The position numbers and the translations under genes are program-made. 33,020 nt of DNA from Myxococcales bacterium UBA5297 (GTDB lineage Bacteria > Myxococcota > Myxococcia > Myxococcales > UBA5297), in assembly GCA_002408385.1 (NCBI GenBank), contig DHSB01000207.1:3883-36902 (forward strand), written 5' to 3'. This document shows, piece after piece, positions 30,501 through 33,020 of this stretch (its first letter is position 1; each line of letters starts with the position of its first letter). The notes beneath the pieces are model-generated. The model had not been told where the DNA came from. It saw nothing but the letters and a program-made list of their open reading frames with translations, and ran no database searches.

Positions 30501-31589
30501 ATGACCGGACAGATCGCGCAGGCGCACGACCACTTCTTCAAGCTGCTGATCGCCGAGCCTGGGGCCGCAGGGGCGCTTCTGCGCGAGCGGCTGCCGCCGG
30601 AGCTCGCCGGTCTGATCGGAGAGGGCGCCCCCGCGCCCATCCCCGGAAGCTTTGTCAACGAGCACCTGCGGGAGCTCTACACCGACTCGCTCTTCCGGTT
30701 TCGCCTGCGCGGCGAGGCGCCGGCCTGCCTCTACGTCATCGTCGAGCACAAGAGCGACCAGGCGCGCCGGGTCGAATTCCAGTTGCTCAACTACGAGAAC
30801 GCGGTCTGGCAGAGCCTGCTCTCCCGCCAACTTGCCGAGGGCGCGGCCGTCACCTCGCTGGTCGTCTTCCACGGCGCCTCGCCGTGGAGCGGGCCCGGGC
30901 GCTTTGCCGAGCGCCTGAGCGCGCCTGCCGAAGCGCTCGCTCGCGGGGTCGACTTCTCGATCCCGGTCTTCGATCTCGGCCAGGGCGACGAGCTGGCCCT
31001 CTCTGCCCATCCCGTCTTGCGCGGCGGGCTGAGGCTGCTGCGCCACGGGTCGAACACTCCACCTCGAGAGGAGGCCAAGCTCTTGCTCAGGAGCGTGCTG
31101 GCCGACTTGAGGGGCGCCTCCGAGGGCTGCTTCGAGGCCGCGACAAATTACATTTTGGACAGGTGGAGCGACGCAACGGGCGAGGATATCGTCGAGGCCG
31201 TTAGCGAGGTGACCCTCGATAAGGAGGGGGCGATGGTTTCAAAGGCCGCCCAGGAGTTCATCGCCGAGGGGAGGAAGGAAGGCATTGTCATCGGCGAGGC
31301 GAGCGGATTCGAGAAGGGCGAGGCGAGCGGGTTCAAGAAGGGCGAGGCGAGCGGATTCGAGAAGGGCGAGGCGAGCGGGTTCGAGAAGGGCGAGGCGAGC
31401 GGCCTCAGAAAGGCGGCCGTCACAGGCGAGGCCAAGCTGCTCGTCCGGCAAGTGGAGCACAGGTTCGGACCATTGCCTGAACCGCTTCGTATCCGGATCG
31501 AACACGCCTCGCTCCCTGAAATCGAGGGCTGGTCCCTGCGGGTGCTTGACGCAAAGAGCCTCTCGGACGTGCTGGATGAGCCTGCGTAG
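30501..31589 (+). CDS. Rpn family PD-(D/E)XK nuclease (RpnL-like)
   Basis: 362 residues. The N-terminal domain (about 1-240) is the Rpn/'PD-(D/E)XK transposase-like' nuclease: HDHFFKLL (9-16), D62 in LYTDSLFRF, and E82-x-K84 in VIVEHKS give the D...ExK active site. The C-terminal part (245-362) holds five 8-residue repeats (GEASGFEK) and a small domain (AKLLVRQVEHRFG ... IEGWSLRVLDAKSL). Known E. coli Rpn proteins are toxic DNA nucleases with anti-phage activity, and their C-terminal domain is also made alone as an inhibitor from an internal start. The same layout is seen here, see the internal ORF. Family is confident; defence role is inferred. Confidence 0.88.
   Translation: MTGQIAQAHDHFFKLLIAEPGAAGALLRERLPPELAGLIGEGAPAPIPGSFVNEHLRELYTDSLFRFRLRGEAPACLYVIVEHKSDQARRVEFQLLNYENAVWQSLLSRQLAEGAAVTSLVVFHGASPWSGPGRFAERLSAPAEALARGVDFSIPVFDLGQGDELALSAHPVLRGGLRLLRHGSNTPPREEAKLLLRSVLADLRGASEGCFEAATNYILDRWSDATGEDIVEAVSEVTLDKEGAMVSKAAQEFIAEGRKEGIVIGEASGFEKGEASGFKKGEASGFEKGEASGFEKGEASGLRKAAVTGEAKLLVRQVEHRFGPLPEPLRIRIEHASLPEIEGWSLRVLDAKSLSDVLDEPA
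31221..31235 (+). promoter_or_regulatory. internal Shine-Dalgarno and ATG inside the Rpn gene
   Basis: AAGGAGG, 5-nt spacer GGGCG, ATG. The 15-nt block 31222-31236 is repeated without change at 31620-31634 and 31948-31962, while the surrounding sequence has drifted. Confidence 0.7.
31233..31589 (+). CDS. internal in-frame ORF, RpnS-like antitoxin candidate
   Basis: An in-frame ATG at codon 245 of the nuclease gene is preceded by AAGGAGG (31221-31227) at 5-nt spacing, far better than the average RBS in this window and better than needed by chance inside a coding region. Translation from here gives 118 residues: MVSKAAQEFIAEGRKEG, the five GEASGFEK repeats, then the small C-terminal domain. 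This is the size, position and repeat content of E. coli RpnS, which binds and blocks RpnL. Two downstream partial copies keep exactly this RBS-ATG block. Not shown: that the protein is made, or that it inhibits the nuclease. Confidence 0.65.
   Translation: MVSKAAQEFIAEGRKEGIVIGEASGFEKGEASGFKKGEASGFEKGEASGFEKGEASGLRKAAVTGEAKLLVRQVEHRFGPLPEPLRIRIEHASLPEIEGWSLRVLDAKSLSDVLDEPA
31293..31412 (+). repeat. five 24-bp tandem repeats in the Rpn C-terminal region
   Basis: Units start at 31293, 31317, 31341, 31365 and 31389. Units 1 and 3 are identical; 2 and 4 differ from them by one or two bases; the fifth is degenerate (ends CTCAGAAAG). Each encodes GEASGF(E/K)K in frame, so copy number can change by 8 residues without a frameshift. 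Units are direct, contiguous and in frame, unlike a CRISPR array. Confidence 0.95.
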
Positions 31590-31618
31590 CGGGTCGCCTC
31601 GCTTGCTCAGGGTGGATG

Positions 31619-31886
31619 AAGGAGGGGGCGATGGCTTCACAAGGCCGCCCAGGAGCTCATCGCCGAGGGCGAGAGACGCGGTTTTCAGAAGGGCGAGGCG
31701 AGCGGCCTCAGAAAGGCCGCCGTCACAGCTACTCGTTCGCTTCCTGGAGCTCAGGTTCGGGGAGCTGCCCGAGCGCCATCGGATTCGCGTCGAACACGCG
31801 CTTCGCTCTCTGAAATCGAGGGCTGGATCGAGCGATTCTTCGCTGCGAAGAGCCTCGCGGACCTGTTCGTTGACGAGCCTCCGTGA
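31619..31886 (+). pseudogene. second, decayed copy of the RpnS-like module
   Basis: RBS and ATG (31619-31633) are intact, but an extra base after the third codon shifts frame. In the other frames the copy still reads AAQELIAEGERRG, FQKGEASGLRKAAVT, LLVRFLELRFGELPERHRIRVEHA and IEGWIERFFAAKSLADLFVDEPP, ending at TGA 31884-31886, parallel to copy 1. A deletion of 11 bases after the AAVT codons and a 2-base insertion before the IEGW codons add two more shifts. Only about one repeat unit remains. No nuclease domain is present. It is a tandem duplicate of the antitoxin-like part only. Confidence 0.8.
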
Positions 31887-31958
31887 ACGAAGCAGGCGTG
31901 AATGCCCCGGCTCAGTCCATCCTTGAAAAAACGAGGCGACGAGCGGGAGGAGGGGGCG

Positions 31959-32084
31959 ATGGTCTCAAAGGCCGCCCAGGAGCTCATTGCCGAGGGCTGG
32001 GGCGCGGGGATGACAGCAGGCATCACCATCGGCGAGGCGAGGAGGTTCGAGAAGGGCGCCGCCCGCGAGGCGGCCGGCACCTAG
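31959..32084 (+). CDS. third, truncated copy of the RpnS-like module (41 residues)
   Basis: ATG 31959 follows AGGAGG (31948-31953) with the same 5-nt GGGCG spacer. The frame is open to TAG 32082-32084: MVSKAAQELIAEG, a variable GWGAGMTAGITIG, then EARRFEKGAAREAAGT. The first 13 residues match copy 1 except for Phe-to-Leu. The C-terminal domain is missing, so it may be a remnant or a very short dimerisation helix still being made. An upstream ATG (31902) is also in frame but lacks an RBS. Confidence 0.5.
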   Translation: MVSKAAQELIAEGWGAGMTAGITIGEARRFEKGAAREAAGT

Positions 32085-32087
32085 AAT
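32082..32087 (+). promoter_or_regulatory. -10 element just before the methyltransferase gene
   Basis: TAGAAT matches the -10 consensus at 5 of 6 positions and ends 7 nt before ATG 32095, so a transcript from here would be nearly leaderless; the gene has no good RBS. No -35 of quality is seen. Confidence 0.35.
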
Positions 32088-32094
32088 CGAGCGC

Positions 32095-32823
32095 ATGTTC
32101 CATCCCCAAGGCCCCACCTTCCGAGAGCTCGCCCGGCAAGGCCTCTCCTCGACCCGGCGCGGCTACGACCTGCTCGCGCCCAAGTTCGACTACACGCCGT
32201 TTCGCACGCCCGACAGCCTCCTCGACGCCGTCGGCGAGCAGCTCGCGCTCCTGGGCCCCTTCGCCCGCGGGCTCGACCTGTGCTGCGGCACCGGCGCCGC
32301 GATGCGGATGCTGCGCCCGCTCTGCCGCGAGCAGCTCGTCGGCCTCGACTTCAGCGCCGGGATGCTCGCCGAGGCCCGCCGCAGCCTCGCTCTCGAGGCG
32401 CCGCCCCCGCCGTCGGGGCCGCAGGTCGCGCTCGTGCGCGCCGACGCGCTCGCGCTGCCGTTCGAGAACGCGTTCGACCTCGTGACCTGCTTCGGGGCCT
32501 TCGGCCACATCCTGCGCCGGGACGAGCCGCGCTTCGTGCGCGGCATCCATCGCGCGCTCAGGCCGGGCGGAAGGTTCGTCTTCGTCACCCTCCCGGCGCC
32601 GCGCGTGCTGTCAGCGGCCTGGGCTCTGGGGCGCGGCTACAACGCGCTGGCGCACCTGCGCAACCTGCTGGTGCGGCCGCCGTTCGTGATGTTCTACCTG
32701 ACCTTCACGCTCGAGGCCGCGCACGCTCTGTTGAGCGAGGCGGGCTTCGAGGTCTCGGTGACCAGGGGCGCGTTTGGCTCGCCGTACCAGCGGTTCGTGG
32801 TGGTGTCGGCGCGCCGGGAATAG
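32095..32823 (+). CDS. class I SAM-dependent methyltransferase
   Basis: 242 residues. Motif I is GLDLCCGTGA (59-68), the acidic ribose-binding residue is D85 in VGLDFSAGM, motif II/III are RADALALPF and FDLVTCFGAFGHI, and ALRPGGRFVFV is the following strand. This is the Ubie/COQ5-like Methyltransf_11 type. The C-terminal part (LRNLLVRPPFVMFYLTFTLE) is hydrophobic, suggesting a lipid-like or membrane substrate, which is unknown. It starts 10 nt after the last Rpn fragment and may have its own promoter. Confidence 0.88.
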   Translation: MFHPQGPTFRELARQGLSSTRRGYDLLAPKFDYTPFRTPDSLLDAVGEQLALLGPFARGLDLCCGTGAAMRMLRPLCREQLVGLDFSAGMLAEARRSLALEAPPPPSGPQVALVRADALALPFENAFDLVTCFGAFGHILRRDEPRFVRGIHRALRPGGRFVFVTLPAPRVLSAAWALGRGYNALAHLRNLLVRPPFVMFYLTFTLEAAHALLSEAGFEVSVTRGAFGSPYQRFVVVSARRE

Positions 32824-32936
32824 CGGTCGCGAAGGCTGCTGATCGGCACATGGCAAGGCGCCCGTCGACGAATCGATACGAAGGTCCGGCGCGCCAGCCT
32901 TCGTGCTGACGTTCCAGGTGGCCGGCACCCCTAAAT

Positions 32937-32967
32937 CCCCTCTTCCCGCGCTAGCGCGGGAGAGGGG
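32937..32967 (+). terminator. hairpin terminator downstream of the methyltransferase
   Basis: A long stem (CCCCTCTTCCCGCG from 32937 pairs with CGCGGGAGAGGGG to 32967, one bulged T) is followed by ACTTTCACTT. Strong hairpin with a short T-tail. Its arms resemble those of the hairpin at 20600-20629. Confidence 0.7.
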
Positions 32968-33020
32968 ACTTTCACTTGCTCGCGCCGCGGTACTACCGCA
33001 ATCGGTTCTCCGTTCCTCTG

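Noticed and set aside
31293..31412. CRISPR-like array
   Set aside because: Units are directly contiguous with no spacers and encode an in-frame peptide repeat.
30501..31589. Transposase of a mobile element
   Set aside because: Rpn proteins are often labelled 'transposase', but no terminal inverted repeats or target duplications are seen; the PD-(D/E)XK Rpn nuclease reading fits better.

Overview
The window is a GC-rich (about 70% by eye) bacterial chromosomal segment with about 20 full protein genes, one tRNA and a decaying repeat region. Long Cys-rich/EGF-like/PPC lipoproteins, a DUF3943 protein, an FHA-GGDEF regulator, a DUF697 GTPase and strong G/C third positions suggest a myxobacterium-like organism (Myxococcota or a related 'deltaproteobacterial' lineage). 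This is inferred from gene content and style, since no phylogenetic marker was searched. I see no insertion sequence, prophage, CRISPR array or rRNA.

Left part (1-12.4 kb): the 3' tail of an unknown gene; a gene-poor stretch with two GC-rich hairpins and a 32-codon ORF; a BtpA-family protein (minus); tRNA-Phe(GAA) with its own promoter and terminator; a small protein carrying a QLSLF motif (minus); a DUF697 GTPase (plus); a 1521-residue mosaic lipoprotein (plus); a two-gene minus-strand pair of unknown membrane/exported proteins; and a YgfZ-like folate-binding protein (plus).

Middle part (12.4-28.7 kb): a metallophosphoesterase (minus), then a carbohydrate-rich region: GH57 hydrolase overlapping an FHA-diguanylate cyclase, GH31 alpha-glucosidase with a downstream Ig-like lipoprotein, a pyruvate-kinase-like barrel without the C-terminal domain (minus), then a plus-strand series of GH5 endoglycoceramidase-like lipoprotein, outer-membrane beta-barrel, SSS-family sodium:solute symporter, small two-helix membrane protein, cupin-like protein and YhcH/NanQ-like sugar anomerase. 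Read together, this looks like a surface-to-cytoplasm route for a glycoside: cleavage at the cell surface, passage through an outer-membrane barrel, sodium-driven import, and anomer/sugar handling inside.

Right part (28.8-33 kb): a DUF3943 outer-membrane protein (minus), then the most interesting locus: an Rpn-family PD-(D/E)XK nuclease gene with a strong internal Shine-Dalgarno and in-frame ATG just before a 5 x 24-bp repeat tract, matching the RpnL/RpnS toxin / intragenic-antitoxin layout known in E. coli. It is followed by two partial, decayed copies of only the antitoxin-like 3' module, each keeping the same 15-nt Shine-Dalgarno-ATG block. A SAM methyltransferase and a hairpin terminator close the window.
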